Shown in pieces: positions 25,179 to 34,746 of a stretch of DNA of 64,000 bases. Source of the DNA: Deinococcus depolymerans (GTDB lineage Bacteria; Deinococcota; Deinococci; Deinococcales; Deinococcaceae); the NCBI RefSeq assembly GCF_039522025.1, contig NZ_BAAADB010000004.1:1-64000 (forward strand), in the 5' to 3' direction. The position numbers and the translations under genes are program-made. Position 1 is the stretch's first letter. Every line of letters begins with the position of its first letter. Under the pieces are notes generated by a model. It was given only the letters and a program-made list of their open reading frames with translations. It was not told the origin of the DNA and made no database searches.

Positions 25179-26102
25179 ATGGACCGCAAACAGCTGCAGG
25201 CCTTCGTGACCCTCGGCCGGGAACTGCATTTCGGCCGGACCGCGGATCAGCTCAACCTGACCGGCCCGGCCCTGGGCCGCCTGATCCGCGCCCTGGAGGC
25301 GGACGTCGGCACGTCCCTGCTGACCCGCACGACCCGCCGCGTGGACCTGACGTCCGCCGGCCGGGCGTTCCTGCCCGAAGCGCACGCGATCCTGGAGCGC
25401 ATGCACAGCGCCGCGCACCTCGCCCGGCGCACGGCGAGCGGGCACGCCGGACGGCTGCGGCTGGGCTACCTGGGGGCCGCGAACCTGCACCTGCTGCCGC
25501 GCCTGTGGCGGCACATGAGTGCCACGCACCCGGACATTCACATCGAGGCGACGGAACTCTGCACGCCCGACCAGCGGCAGGCGTTGCTGGCGGGCGAACT
25601 GGACGCCGGACTGATGGCCCTGCCGGTGTGGCATGACCGCCTGATCGCCCAGCCCCTGACGCGTATTCCCCTGCTGGCCGCGCTGCCCGCCGCGCACCCG
25701 CTGGCGGGCAGCGCGCGCCTGCACCTGCGGGAGCTGGCGGACGAGGAGTGGTTGACCTGCACCCCCCACCACACCACCCCGCCGCCCGAACAGGTGCAGG
25801 CCCTGTACCAGACCTTCGGCCAGCAGCCCCGTATCCGCGCGGTGGGCGGCACGGAGGGCGCCGTGGTGGGCCGCGTGGCAGCCGGGCAGGGCGTCACGCT
25901 GGTCCCCCAGACCCTCGTCAATCCCCAGCAGGAGGGCGTGGCGTTCATTCCGCTCGAGGGTGGGGTCACGCTCGACGTGGGCCTCGTGACCTGCCGTGAC
26001 GCCGCTAACCCGGCCCTGGGCGCGCTGCTCGGCAGTCTCGCCGTGGTCACGGGCCACGCTGGGCCGGGGTCCGGCGGCGGTCCTCGTGGGAACGCCGGTT
26101 GA
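25179..26102 (+). CDS. LysR-family transcriptional regulator
   Basis: 307 residues: an N-terminal helix-turn-helix (MDRKQLQAFVTLGRELHFGRTADQLNLTGPALGRLIRALE), a linker helix and a periplasmic-binding-protein-like effector domain (GRLRLGYLGAANLHLLP onward). No Cys pair typical of OxyR is seen; only single scattered Cys residues occur (LCTPDQ, LTCTPHH, VTCRDA). Its divergence from ohr suggests control of that gene and itself. TATAAT lies 6 nt before the ATG, so the mRNA is leaderless. The gene converges on pprA. Confidence 0.92.
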   Translation: MDRKQLQAFVTLGRELHFGRTADQLNLTGPALGRLIRALEADVGTSLLTRTTRRVDLTSAGRAFLPEAHAILERMHSAAHLARRTASGHAGRLRLGYLGAANLHLLPRLWRHMSATHPDIHIEATELCTPDQRQALLAGELDAGLMALPVWHDRLIAQPLTRIPLLAALPAAHPLAGSARLHLRELADEEWLTCTPHHTTPPPEQVQALYQTFGQQPRIRAVGGTEGAVVGRVAAGQGVTLVPQTLVNPQQEGVAFIPLEGGVTLDVGLVTCRDAANPALGALLGSLAVVTGHAGPGSGGGPRGNAG

Positions 26103-26129
26103 GCGGTCCGTGCAGACCGCGCGACCGGC
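26095..26129. terminator. Nested hairpin between convergent lysR and pprA
   Basis: GCCGGT (26095-26100)/ACCGGC (26124-26129) encloses GCGGTC (26103-26108)/GACCGC (26115-26120). There is no clear U tract in either direction, so termination is only plausible. Confidence 0.35.
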
Positions 26130-26136
26130 GGGCGGT

Positions 26137-26994
26137 TCAGCTGTTCTTCAGGCCGTGACGCAGCACCTCGGCCAGCTGCCGGGTGGTGTGCGACTGCAGC
26201 TCGTCGAGTTCGGCGCCCGCGGCGCGCAGCAGCGCGCGGTGCGTGTCGGCGTTGCGGGCGTCGGGGCCGGTGATGGAATGCACGGCGGCCTGCACGGTGA
26301 AGTGCGCGTCGGGCAGCAGGGACAGGTTGCTGCGCGCGCCGGCGTGGCGGGCGCCGAGCAGCGCGCCGAGCATGCCGACCTCCTCGCTGCGGCGCATCAG
26401 TTCCCGCTGGAACACCCGGTCCCTGATGCTGGTGATGACGTCCCAGGCGGCGTCGGACAGGGCGGCCTCGGCGCTGGCGGGGCGGGCGACCTCGACGTGC
26501 AGGGTCTCGCCGCTGCGCCAGGTGCGCCAGTACTGCTCGCCCCGCCCGGCCGTCCAGTGGGTTTCGAAGTCGCGGGCGTCCTCGATCAGGACCTTCAGGC
26601 GCGCGGCGGGCGCGTCGCCGGGCACGCGGTGGCCCTCGCCGAGCGCGCCCCAGAGGCTCAGGCCGCGTTCGTCGGTGGCGCGCATGTCCTCGTAGGCCCG
26701 TGCCAGGGCCGCGACGCCCTGCGAGAGGGTCGCGGTGGGGCGGTCGTCGGTCAGGAAGACGATGTCGTCCCCGTCGACGCGGGCGGCGTGTTTCAGGTGG
26801 TGCAGGCCCAGACCCCAGCGCCGCTGCGCGGCCTGGGCCGCCTCGGTCAGCGCCGCGTCGAGCGTCAGGCTGTCGGCGCCGCTGTCCGCGAGGGACTGGA
26901 TCTGGCTGTCCACGGCGGCGGTGGCCATCAGCGCGTCGAAGGCGCTGAAGGGGGAGGCGGTGGTGGATTCGGTTTTCGTTTTTGCTCGTGCCAT
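26137..26994 (-). CDS. pprA: PprA, DNA repair-promoting protein
   Basis: 285 residues that match Deinococcus PprA throughout as I recall it: MARAK start, [104 protein letters not shown] and the C-terminal [15 protein letters not shown]. PprA binds DNA ends, stimulates ligation and helps genome segregation after irradiation; it is specific to this genus. The start ATG has AAGGA only 4 nt upstream. In D. radiodurans it belongs to the DdrO/IrrE-controlled radiation response; the matching operator here is degenerate (27005-27021). The gene lies between two non-repair genes. Confidence 0.96.
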   Translation of the reverse strand: MARAKTKTESTTASPFSAFDALMATAAVDSQIQSLADSGADSLTLDAALTEAAQAAQRRWGLGLHHLKHAARVDGDDIVFLTDDRPTATLSQGVAALARAYEDMRATDERGLSLWGALGEGHRVPGDAPAARLKVLIEDARDFETHWTAGRGEQYWRTWRSGETLHVEVARPASAEAALSDAAWDVITSIRDRVFQRELMRRSEEVGMLGALLGARHAGARSNLSLLPDAHFTVQAAVHSITGPDARNADTHRALLRAAGAELDELQSHTTRQLAEVLRHGLKNS

Positions 26995-27004
26995 AGTTCC
27001 TTTA

Positions 27005-27021
27005 TTCTGCCCTGAACAGAG
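27005..27021. promoter_or_regulatory. Degenerate RDRM-like dyad upstream of pprA
   Basis: TTCTGCCCTGAACAGAG is a 5-7-5 dyad matching the RDRM consensus TTATGTCATTGACATAA at about 10 of 17 positions. It ends 11 nt from the ATG. A second, more symmetrical dyad (GTGTTCGCCGGACAC, ~27035-27049) lies further upstream. No perfect RDRM is present. Confidence 0.3.
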
Positions 27022-27141
27022 CGGATGATGTGTTCGCCGGACACGTTATCACGCGTGTGGCCGGTCCGGGGCGCCCGTGCGGGCCTGCGGTCCCGTCACC
27101 CCGGCGGTCCCGAGTTCGTGCAGCGCGTAACGCCGCCCGCC

Positions 27142-27186
27142 CGGATTGAACGGTGCTCGCCCCCCATTCAATCGGAGTCCGTGTCA
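27142..27186. repeat. Hairpin-only copy of the repeat at a GGDEF-EAL stop codon
   Basis: GATTGAACGG...CCATTCAATC (27144-27173) followed by GGAGTCCGTGTCA. The final TCA is the complement of the TGA of the gene ending at 27184. It separates that gene from the pprA promoter region. Confidence 0.75.
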
Positions 27187-30078
27187 GGTGCGGGCGTTCA
27201 GGAACTGCTGCCGGAACGTCTCGGCGTCCAGGCCCGGCGCGATCAGGTAGCCCTGCATGACCGGACAGCCGAGTTCGGCGAGCAGGTCGGCCTGCGCCTG
27301 CGTCTCGACCCCCTCGGCCACCACCTGCAGGCCCAGGGCCTGCGCGAGCCCCAGCGTCGCCTGCACGATCGCGCGGTTCTGGCTGCCCTTGCGGCCCGGC
27401 GCGCACAGCTCCCGGACGAAGGCCCGGTCGATCTTCAGTTCGTGCGCCAGCAGGTCCCGCAGGGTCATCAGCGTGGAGTACCCGGTGCCGAAATCGTCCA
27501 CGGTGACCCGCACCCCCAGCGCCCGCAGCGCCCGCACGGCGCCCGTCACGGCGCTCAGGTCGTTGATGAACGCCGTTTCCGTCACCTCCAGCGTCAGGCG
27601 CGCCGGATCGAAGCCGGTCTCGGCCAGCAGCGCGGCGAGACGCCCCGTGAACTGCGGGTGGCGCAGCTGCACCGGGGAGACGTTCACGCTCAGGCGCAGC
27701 GGCGCCGGCCAGGTCAGCGCCTCGCTCAGCGCGGCGCGCAGCACGAACGCGCCGATCCCGTCGATCAGGCCGGTCGCCTCGGCCAGCGGAATGAACTCGG
27801 CCGGTGAGATCACGCCCAGGTCCGGGTGGGTCCAGCGGACCAGGACCTCCGCGCCGATCAGCCCGCGGTCCACGACCCGCACCTGCGGCTGGAAGACCAG
27901 CGTGAACTGCCCGCCGCGCAGCGCCTCGTACAGCGCCGACTCGAGGGTCAGGTGCGCGATGCGCGGCTGGGTGACCGGCGTGAACACCGCGTGCCCCTCG
28001 CCCCCGCGCTTGGCGAGGTACATGGCCATGTCGGCCTGCCGCAGCAGCGCGGCGCTGTCGGGCGCCGTGTGCGGGTAGACGCTCCACCCGACCGCGATGC
28101 CCACCCGCAGGCGGCGGCCCGCCACCTCGAACGGCTGCGCCATGGCCGCGCGGATCGTCTCGCTGACCGGCCCGATCAGCGCCGGGTTCCGCAGCATCAG
28201 CGCGAACTCGTCGCCGCCCATGCGGGCCAGGACCGGCACCGGCCACGCACGCAGCACCTGGTCGAGCCGGGCGCTGATGGCGCGCAGCAACTCGTCGCCC
28301 ACGTCATGCCCGAGGGTGTCGTTCACGACCTTGAACCGGTTGAGGTCCATCAGCGCCAGCGCCAGCGGCTCGCCGCCCGACAGCAGCTGCGCGGCCTGCC
28401 GGGTGAAGCCGCCCCGGTTGGTCAGGCCCGTCAGGGCGTCGGTGTAGGCCAGCTGCTCGAGTTGCTCGAGCGTACGCTGCCGGTCGATGAGCAGCGCGAT
28501 GTGTCCGGCCATGTTCTCGGCGAGGCGCAGCAGGTCGGGGCTGACCTCCAGCGGCTCGGGATGGGTGAGGACCAGCAGGCCCAGCAGCTGCCGGGCCCGG
28601 TCGTACATGGGCACCTCGACGCTGGTCTGCACGGCCGGCACCCACTGACCCTGGACCTCCTGCCCCACCGGCACGCGCGCCCACTGCCGGCGGATCACCA
28701 GCGCCCGGCCGGACCGGTTGGCGTCCCGCCGGCTCCACAGCGCGCGGGCCCACTCGCTGGGGTAGGTGTCCAGTGCGCGGCGCAGCGGCGCCGGGACCGG
28801 CCCCATCACGCGCATGATCGGGCTGTCCAGGGTGGCCACGCCGGGACTCCAGCCGTTCAGGACCTCGCCCAGCCCGCGGAACATCGCGTCCAGCACCGCG
28901 TCCAGCGGCGCGTCCTGCAGCGAGGTGACGGTGGCGTCCGCGAAACTCCGCAGGAACAGCTCCGCGCGGCGCTGCTCGCGCACGTCCCGCAGGAACAGCG
29001 CCCAGTGACTGCCGCCCCCTGGCAGGTCCTGACCGACGCGCGTGGCGGTCACCTCCCACCACTCGTCGCGGCCGGTCAGGTTCAGGTCCCGCGTGAACGA
29101 CGTGACGGCCGTGCTGTTCAGCTCGGTCAGCAGCGCGCGGATCACCCGCCGGTCCGCCGGCGCCCACGGCCATTCCAGCGGGTGCGTGCCGAGGGAGACG
29201 GTCAGCGGCGAGAGCAGCCGCTCCAGCGCCACGTTCGCGTACACCAGCCGGCCGCGCTGGTCACCCGGGCGGGCATCGAGGATGCACATGGGCAGCACGG
29301 CGGCCTGCATGCTCCCCTCGAGCAGGGTCAGCCGTTCGGACTGCCGCAGCCGTTCGGGCAGGTCCGTGGCGAACGACAGCATCAGGTTCAGGCTGCCCTG
29401 CTCGTTCAGGATCGGCACCAGCGTCCGCTGCTGCAGTTGCCCGGCGGCCGTCTCCTCCCAGCTGAGCCGCTCCGGGTCCCGCTGCGCGCGGGCGGTGGCC
29501 GCCTCCCGCAGCTGCACGGTGTCCCCGTCCAGCCCGAGCCGCGCGGCCGCCTCACGCTCGGTCAGGCCGGTCAGGGACGCGCGCTCCTCCGGGTCGGGCG
29601 CGGCGGCCGGGTTCAGGTACAGGTAGCGTCCCTCCGGGTCCAGCACCGAGAGGGCCAGCGGCAGTTCCTCGAGGATCTGCCGGTAGAACAGCGCGGCCGG
29701 CAGCAGTTCCGTCGCGGGGCGGATCGCGAGGACGCCCACGCGCCTGCCCCCGGCGAGCGTGAAGCGCAGGCCGCGCACCTGGGCCGGCAGCGGTCCGCCG
29801 CGCGCGGACTGGAACATGAAGTCCCGCCGCGCCGAGGGCATGTTGCCGTGCAGGAACACCTGCAGGCTCCGGCGGAAACGCTCGCGGTCCTGCGAGGCGA
29901 GCAGGTCCACGGTCCTGAACCCGGTCAGCTGCGCGCGCGGGTAGCCGCTCCACTGCGCGAACGCCTCGGAGGCCAGCAGCACCTCACCGGACACGCTGTC
30001 GACGATCAGCAGCGGATCGACGGTGTCGGTCAGGGCGGTCAGCACCGCCTGGTCGGTGGGCGTGAGCGCGGCGTCCAT
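27184..30078 (-). CDS. PAS/GAF-GGDEF-EAL c-di-GMP signalling protein
   Basis: 964 residues, cytoplasmic. N-terminal PAS domains (about 10-125, 130-250 and 260-380), a GAF-like region (about 390-530), GGDEF (about 540-690, MGGDEFALML) and EAL (about 705-955). The EAL motif reads AEVLVRW; the downstream DDFGTGYS, KIDRAFV and AEGVET motifs are intact, so phosphodiesterase activity is possible. No RxxD inhibitory site precedes GGDEF. GGAGG lies 4 nt before the ATG, with GATACT as a possible -10. It diverges from a paralogue of the same architecture (30223-33180). The stop codon is the end of a palindromic repeat. Confidence 0.9.
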   Translation of the reverse strand: MDAALTPTDQAVLTALTDTVDPLLIVDSVSGEVLLASEAFAQWSGYPRAQLTGFRTVDLLASQDRERFRRSLQVFLHGNMPSARRDFMFQSARGGPLPAQVRGLRFTLAGGRRVGVLAIRPATELLPAALFYRQILEELPLALSVLDPEGRYLYLNPAAAPDPEERASLTGLTEREAAARLGLDGDTVQLREAATARAQRDPERLSWEETAAGQLQQRTLVPILNEQGSLNLMLSFATDLPERLRQSERLTLLEGSMQAAVLPMCILDARPGDQRGRLVYANVALERLLSPLTVSLGTHPLEWPWAPADRRVIRALLTELNSTAVTSFTRDLNLTGRDEWWEVTATRVGQDLPGGGSHWALFLRDVREQRRAELFLRSFADATVTSLQDAPLDAVLDAMFRGLGEVLNGWSPGVATLDSPIMRVMGPVPAPLRRALDTYPSEWARALWSRRDANRSGRALVIRRQWARVPVGQEVQGQWVPAVQTSVEVPMYDRARQLLGLLVLTHPEPLEVSPDLLRLAENMAGHIALLIDRQRTLEQLEQLAYTDALTGLTNRGGFTRQAAQLLSGGEPLALALMDLNRFKVVNDTLGHDVGDELLRAISARLDQVLRAWPVPVLARMGGDEFALMLRNPALIGPVSETIRAAMAQPFEVAGRRLRVGIAVGWSVYPHTAPDSAALLRQADMAMYLAKRGGEGHAVFTPVTQPRIAHLTLESALYEALRGGQFTLVFQPQVRVVDRGLIGAEVLVRWTHPDLGVISPAEFIPLAEATGLIDGIGAFVLRAALSEALTWPAPLRLSVNVSPVQLRHPQFTGRLAALLAETGFDPARLTLEVTETAFINDLSAVTGAVRALRALGVRVTVDDFGTGYSTLMTLRDLLAHELKIDRAFVRELCAPGRKGSQNRAIVQATLGLAQALGLQVVAEGVETQAQADLLAELGCPVMQGYLIAPGLDAETFRQQFLNART

Positions 30079-30222
30079 CGTTCCTCCAGTATCCCAGCGC
30101 CCCTGTCACGACCGTCTTAATCGATCCCGGTCCGCCGGCCGTGCGCTCCCGCCCCGCCCCGTTCCCGCGACCATGGAGAACCCATCAAGACTGCCGTAAG
30201 AGTTCCCGGTGAATACTGAACC

Positions 30223-33180
30223 ATGAGCCAGGCGGGCAGCGCGGAACAACCGGCGGACGGGGCAGCGGCAGACGAGGTCCTGCGCGTCCTGAGCGCCAGT
30301 GCCGCCGCCCTGCTGACCGCCGACGCCTGCGGGCACCTGCTGAGCGTGACGCCCGCCCTGCTGCAGTGGCTGGGCCACACCGAAGACACCCTGAGCGGCC
30401 AGCCGCTCGCGGACCTGGTCGCACCCGCCCACCACGGCCGCCTGGATGCGCTGCTCGCCGGAACGTCGCGCCGCCCGGACGACCCGGTCAGCACCGACCT
30501 CGACCTGCGGCGCGCCGACGGCCGGTGGGCCGCGGCGCAGGTCCGCGCGCTGCCGCTGCCGCACCCCCCCCGGGCCACGCTGCTGGTCGTCCTCTCGGCC
30601 CCCGGCCTCACGCCGCCCGGCATCCCGGACAGCGTGGACCTGTACCGCGAACTGGTGGACCACCTGCCGATCGACGTGGTGCTGTTCGACCCGCAGGGCC
30701 GCTACCTGTACTGCAACCCCGCCGCGATCCGCGACCCGGCCATCCGCGCGGCCGTCGTCGGCCTGACCAATCCCGAGTACGCCGTATGGCGCGGCCATCC
30801 GGCCGGACTGGCCCACGAGCGGGTCGGGCGTTTCCGTGAGGCGGCCACCCAGCGGCGCGCCGTGCAGTGGGAGGAGGTCCTGCGGGTCGGCACGGAGGAC
30901 CGGGTGTTCCGCCGGGCGTACTGGCCGGTCTTCAATCCGGACGGGACGCTGCGCCTGATGATCGGACACGGCACGGACGTCACGCGCAGCGTCGAGCAGG
31001 GCCAGCGCATGACGCTGCTCGAGACCATGGTCGCCACCTCCGTGGACCCGCTGCTGCTGCTCGACGCCCGCCCCGGCCCGGCGTACCTGACCGTCACGTA
31101 CGGCAACCCGGCCCTGTACGCCCTGCTGCGCCAGCAGGGACTGCAGGAACTGCCGACCATGCCGCTGCCGGACTGGCCGCTCGGTGACGGCAACCGCGTG
31201 ACCATCAGGGCCATGCTCGCGCACCTGCACCCCCGCGAACCGCACCGGGAGGTGCTGTACCTGCCGGACGCCCACCAGTGGCTGGAGGTGAACGCCAGCC
31301 CCATCCTCGCCGCGGACGGGCAGTGCTCCCACTGGGCCATCAACCTGCGGGACGTCAGCGACTCCGAGCGCGCCACGCAGGTGCAGACGCACGTCGCCAG
31401 CGCCAACCGCCTGGCCCTCGGCGGACACCCGCTCGAGGAGAGCGCCGAGGCCCTGCTGGGCGGCATCGAACCGCTGAACCCCGGCTGGAAGGTCGCGCTG
31501 GTCGTGGCGCACCCGGACAGCGGCCTGCAGGTGGTCGGTGAGGTCAACCCCACCTTCCGCCAGACCGTGACCGGCGTGCCCTCCATGCACCTGCAGGAAG
31601 TCTGGGGGCACGCGGACCCGGACCGGGCCGGCCTGAGCATGAACATCCCGGACCTGCTGGCGTTCGACTCGCCGTTCCCGGTCGCGCGGGCCATCGCGCC
31701 CCTGCTGGGCGTCCGGACCCTCGCGCAACTGCCGCTGTACGGACGCGACGGGCAGCTGCTGGGCGTGCTGCTGGCCGCGCATGCCGACCCGCGGCAGTGG
31801 ATGGAGCCCCTCACCGACGCCCTGAGGCTGCGGGTGCCGGCCGCGTCCATGCTGGTCGAGCGGCACCTGCAGCAGCAGCGGCTGTCCAAGCTGGCCTTCA
31901 CGGACGCCCTGACCGGCCTGATGAACCGCGTGACGCTCGGCGAGCAGCTCGACCGGCTGCTGCGGGCCGCCGAGCGGGACGGAAACCGCCTGGCGTTCGG
32001 GCTGATGGACCTCGACCGGTTCAAATTCCTGAACGACGGCTACGGTCACCTCGTCGGGGACCGCCTGCTGCAGCAGCTGGCCCGCCGACTCGAACGGGTG
32101 TGCGGCGCGTATGGCGTGCCGGCCCTGGCCCGCATGGGCGGTGACGAGTTCGCGGTGGTCGTCCCGGCCGACCGGCAGCCGGACCTGACCGGGGCGCTGA
32201 ACACCGTCTTCGACCAGCCCTTCGACACCGGCAGCGGCGCGGTCCTGATGCAGGCGTCGCTGGGCTGGAGCGTGTACCCGGACACCGCCCACAACGCCAG
32301 CGAACTGCACCAGCAGGCCGACGCCGCCATGTACACCGCCAAGCGCCGTCAGCTGTTCGCGCAGGTGTTCGAGGCGGGGGCGCGCACGGGCCGGCAGACC
32401 CTCACCCTGGAAACCGCGCTGCGCGAGAGCCTGCGCGACGGGGACTTCCACCTGGTCTTCCAGCCGCAGGTGAGTGTCCGCAGCGGCGCGCTCGTCGGCG
32501 CCGAGGCCCTGCTGCGCTGGACGCACCCGGTGCTGGGCGCCGTGCCGCCCGACCAGTTCATTCCGGTGGCGGAGATGAGCGGCCTGATGGGGTCGCTGGG
32601 CGTGTGGGTGCTGCGCGGCGCCTGCGAGGAAGCGGCCCGCTGGACCGGCGTGTGCGTGAGCGTGAACGTCTCCAGCGTCCAGCTGAGCACCCCCGACTTC
32701 GCCGCGCAGGTCCGCGCGGCCCTGTCCCACAGCGGCCTGGACCCCCACCGGCTGGTGCTGGAAGTCACGGAGACCGGCCTGATCGACAACCCGGCCCGCA
32801 CCCGCGAGACCCTGCAGACGCTGCGGGACGACGGCGTGCGCATCAGCATCGACGACTTCGGCACCGGGTACTCCTCGCTGGTCAGCGTGCGGACCCTGCC
32901 GGTCGACGAACTGAAGATCGACCGCTCCTTCATCCGTGACCTCGGGCAGGACACCCAGGCGGGCCGGGAGAGCCGCGCCATCGTGAGTGCCAGCGTCCTG
33001 ATGGCGCACGCCATGGGCATCGCGGTGGTTGCCGAGGGCGTCGAGACCCCCGGGCAGGCCGCGCAGCTCGCGGAACTCGGCTGCGACCTCATGCAGGGCT
33101 GGCTGTACGCGCCGGGCCTGAGCGCCGAGCAGTTCAGCGCGTGGCAGGCGCAGTGGTCGGGAACTCCTTCCACCACCTGA
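30223..33180 (+). CDS. PAS/GAF-GGDEF-EAL c-di-GMP signalling protein (paralogue)
   Basis: 985 residues with the same plan as its divergent neighbour: N-terminal PAS domains (about 20-125, 140-260 and 265-390), a GAF-like region (about 395-545), GGDEF (about 555-705, MGGDEFAVVV) and EAL (about 725-975, GAEALLRW, DDFGTGYSSL, KIDRSFI, AEGVET). All catalytic signatures look intact, so it may both make and break c-di-GMP. Similar arrangement and motif wording (KLAFTDALTGLMNR versus QLAYTDALTGLTNR) indicate duplication and divergence. AATACT lies just before the ATG, suggesting leaderless expression. The TGA stop opens a degenerate palindromic repeat. Confidence 0.9.
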   Translation: MSQAGSAEQPADGAAADEVLRVLSASAAALLTADACGHLLSVTPALLQWLGHTEDTLSGQPLADLVAPAHHGRLDALLAGTSRRPDDPVSTDLDLRRADGRWAAAQVRALPLPHPPRATLLVVLSAPGLTPPGIPDSVDLYRELVDHLPIDVVLFDPQGRYLYCNPAAIRDPAIRAAVVGLTNPEYAVWRGHPAGLAHERVGRFREAATQRRAVQWEEVLRVGTEDRVFRRAYWPVFNPDGTLRLMIGHGTDVTRSVEQGQRMTLLETMVATSVDPLLLLDARPGPAYLTVTYGNPALYALLRQQGLQELPTMPLPDWPLGDGNRVTIRAMLAHLHPREPHREVLYLPDAHQWLEVNASPILAADGQCSHWAINLRDVSDSERATQVQTHVASANRLALGGHPLEESAEALLGGIEPLNPGWKVALVVAHPDSGLQVVGEVNPTFRQTVTGVPSMHLQEVWGHADPDRAGLSMNIPDLLAFDSPFPVARAIAPLLGVRTLAQLPLYGRDGQLLGVLLAAHADPRQWMEPLTDALRLRVPAASMLVERHLQQQRLSKLAFTDALTGLMNRVTLGEQLDRLLRAAERDGNRLAFGLMDLDRFKFLNDGYGHLVGDRLLQQLARRLERVCGAYGVPALARMGGDEFAVVVPADRQPDLTGALNTVFDQPFDTGSGAVLMQASLGWSVYPDTAHNASELHQQADAAMYTAKRRQLFAQVFEAGARTGRQTLTLETALRESLRDGDFHLVFQPQVSVRSGALVGAEALLRWTHPVLGAVPPDQFIPVAEMSGLMGSLGVWVLRGACEEAARWTGVCVSVNVSSVQLSTPDFAAQVRAALSHSGLDPHRLVLEVTETGLIDNPARTRETLQTLRDDGVRISIDDFGTGYSSLVSVRTLPVDELKIDRSFIRDLGQDTQAGRESRAIVSASVLMAHAMGIAVVAEGVETPGQAAQLAELGCDLMQGWLYAPGLSAEQFSAWQAQWSGTPSTT

Positions 33181-33308
33181 TCCGGAATCCGCATCTGCTT
33201 TCACGCGCTTCGCCCGACCGTCCTCCGGGCGTCCACCCTGCGGCGCCGCTCTGCGAGTGCGCTCGGGTTGAAAGATGGTGCAAAGCTTTCAACCGGCGTC
33301 GGGATCAG
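33178..33308. repeat. Degenerate copy of the palindromic repeat
   Basis: Starts at the TGA of the preceding gene (TGATCCGGAATCCG), ends CGGGATCA, and contains a perfect 9-bp hairpin GGTTGAAAG/CTTTCAACC (33266-33294). The stretch 33181-33660 has no gene; it holds this copy, a C/G-rich palindrome and another copy. Confidence 0.65.
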
Positions 33309-33361
33309 CAAGGGTGCGGACAGGTTCGTACCTTCAGGGCAGACCAGCGATGAACACGCCG

Positions 33362-33402
33362 TGTTGACCCCTCCCGCTTGAGGGGGGAGGCTGGGAGGGG
33401 GT
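33362..33402. repeat. C-rich/G-rich palindrome, different from the main repeat
   Basis: ACCCCTCCCGCTTGAGGGGGG followed by AGGCTGGGAGGGGGT: CCCCTCCC pairs with GGGAGGGG, with an inner GAGGGGGG stretch. It resembles C-rich/G-rich dispersed palindromes seen in other high-GC bacteria. Confidence 0.5.
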
Positions 33403-33471
33403 GAGCAGGAATGGCGTTACAGAGGACGTGTTCCATGCCTGTCCCCTCTGGCGCTGGAAAAGTGTCTGCAC

Positions 33472-33663
33472 CATTGATCAATCGGAGCGGATGCGACTCG
33501 GAGAGCTGCTCCGCGGAGGAGGAGAGAAACGCCCCTCCGGACGTGGAGCTGGCCATCCGGTGAAGTTCCGGATTGTCGGCGAAACAGACGGAACCCGCCC
33601 AGCTCCCACTCGCTTCGCTCGGATTGAATGGCTTTGTACGCCATTCAATCGGAATCCGGATCA
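33472..33663. repeat. Composite copy of the palindromic repeat at the rpiR stop codon
   Basis: Contains the block CCTCCGGACGTGGAGCTGG...GGAACCCG joined to the hairpin GGATTGAATGGC...GCCATTCAATCGG and the end GGAATCCGGATCA. The last TCA complements the TGA of the RpiR-type gene. It appears to be two overlapping copies. Confidence 0.75.
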
Positions 33664-34509
33664 GACCTTCTTCTCGCCGACGCTGTTGGCGGTGACGCGC
33701 AGCATGGCGTCCGCCTCGGGGCGGCGGGCGAGCAGCGCGGCGTAGAGCGCCTCGAGCAGCAGCAGCTGGCTGGTCAGGGTGTCGAGCACGCCGTCGGTCA
33801 GCGGGTCTTCCTGGCTGGCGGTGAACAGCACGGCGCTGGCGTGCCGGGTGATGGGGCTGGCGGCGCGGTGCGTGACGGCGACGGTGTACAGCCCGCACTG
33901 CTGCGCGAGTTTCAGGTGTCCGATGGTGTCCAGGGTGCTGCCGGTGCCGCTCAGGCCGATCACGACGCTGCCGCGCGGCAGGGTGGAGATGCTGACGGCC
34001 GCGAGGTGCGGGTCGGGGTAGGTGGCGGCGGGCACGCCGATGCGCAGCAGGCGGTGCGCGAAGAACTGCGCGGTGAGGCTGCTGTTGCCCTGGCCGGTCA
34101 GGTCCACGCGGGGCGCGCGGGCGAGGCGGTCGGCGACGTCCTCGGTGACCTGCGGGTCGAGCATCCGGGCGGTTCCCTCGAGGCTGCGCACGGCCTGCTG
34201 CGTCAGGCGCTGCATCTGGCTGGGGGCGTCACCGGCGTCCGGGTGGGGCTGCCGGCCGCCGAGGTCGCTGGCCAGGGCGATCTTGAAGGCGTGGAAGCCG
34301 GCGTAGTTCAGTTTGTGGCACAGCCGGGTGATGGTGGCCTCGCTGACGCCGACGCTGGCGGCGACCTCGGTGATGGTCTGGTGGACGGTGGTGTCGGCGT
34401 GGGCGACGACGTGGTCCGCGACGCGCCGCAGGCTGGGGGAGAGCGAGTCGGCGTGCAGGCGGATGCGCCCGATGGCGCCGCCCGCGGTGGGTGTGACGAC
34501 AGGGGTCAT
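33661..34509 (-). CDS. RpiR-family regulator of the GlcNAc PTS operon
   Basis: 282 residues. The N-terminal helix-turn-helix (LSPSLRRVADHVVAH ... TITEVAASVGVSEATITRLCHKLNYAGFHAFKIAL) is typical of RpiR/MurR proteins, and a SIS domain follows (about 125-265: VDLTGQGNSS, SVVIGLSGTGSTLDTIGHL, TVAVTHRAASPI) that would bind a phosphosugar. ATG 34509 has AGGAGG 8 nt upstream. It diverges from the PTS operon, and operator-like sequences overlap both its own TTGACA -35 and the PTS promoter, so autoregulation and control by GlcNAc-6-P or GlcN-6-P are likely. The longer upstream frame is not used. Confidence 0.9.
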   Translation of the reverse strand: MTPVVTPTAGGAIGRIRLHADSLSPSLRRVADHVVAHADTTVHQTITEVAASVGVSEATITRLCHKLNYAGFHAFKIALASDLGGRQPHPDAGDAPSQMQRLTQQAVRSLEGTARMLDPQVTEDVADRLARAPRVDLTGQGNSSLTAQFFAHRLLRIGVPAATYPDPHLAAVSISTLPRGSVVIGLSGTGSTLDTIGHLKLAQQCGLYTVAVTHRAASPITRHASAVLFTASQEDPLTDGVLDTLTSQLLLLEALYAALLARRPEADAMLRVTANSVGEKKV

Positions 34510-34569
34510 GCGGCGGTCCTCCTGCGGAACCTGGGTGGGGAGGGTGGGGGCGCGGGAGCGGATGAGGCC

Positions 34570-34599
34570 ACGGTAGCGCCTGAAAAGAATTCTTGTCAA
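34570..34599 (-). promoter_or_regulatory. rpiR promoter with operator O1
   Basis: Minus-strand TTGACA (34599-34594), 18 bp, TACCGT (34575-34570). TGAAAAGAATTCTTGTCA (34581-34598, an 18-bp palindrome with one mismatch pair) overlaps the -35 and spacer. Confidence 0.6.
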
Positions 34600-34746
34600 T
34601 GTGCCCGCCGCCTGACAGCTGGGTTTCAGGGTGGGGGCGCGGTGGCGTGGCTGTGGCGGCGCAGCGCGGCGCCGCGACTGGAGCGCCCTGCCGGCGTGGC
34701 CGGGTCCGGGTGCGGGGCGGGTGGCGGCGGGCGCGGCGGGCATTGA

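Noticed and set aside
30106..33204. 1032-codon minus-strand frame opposite the GGDEF-EAL gene
   Set aside because: Shadow of 30223-33180 in high-GC DNA; repetitive Val/Gln/His/Arg composition and no domain.
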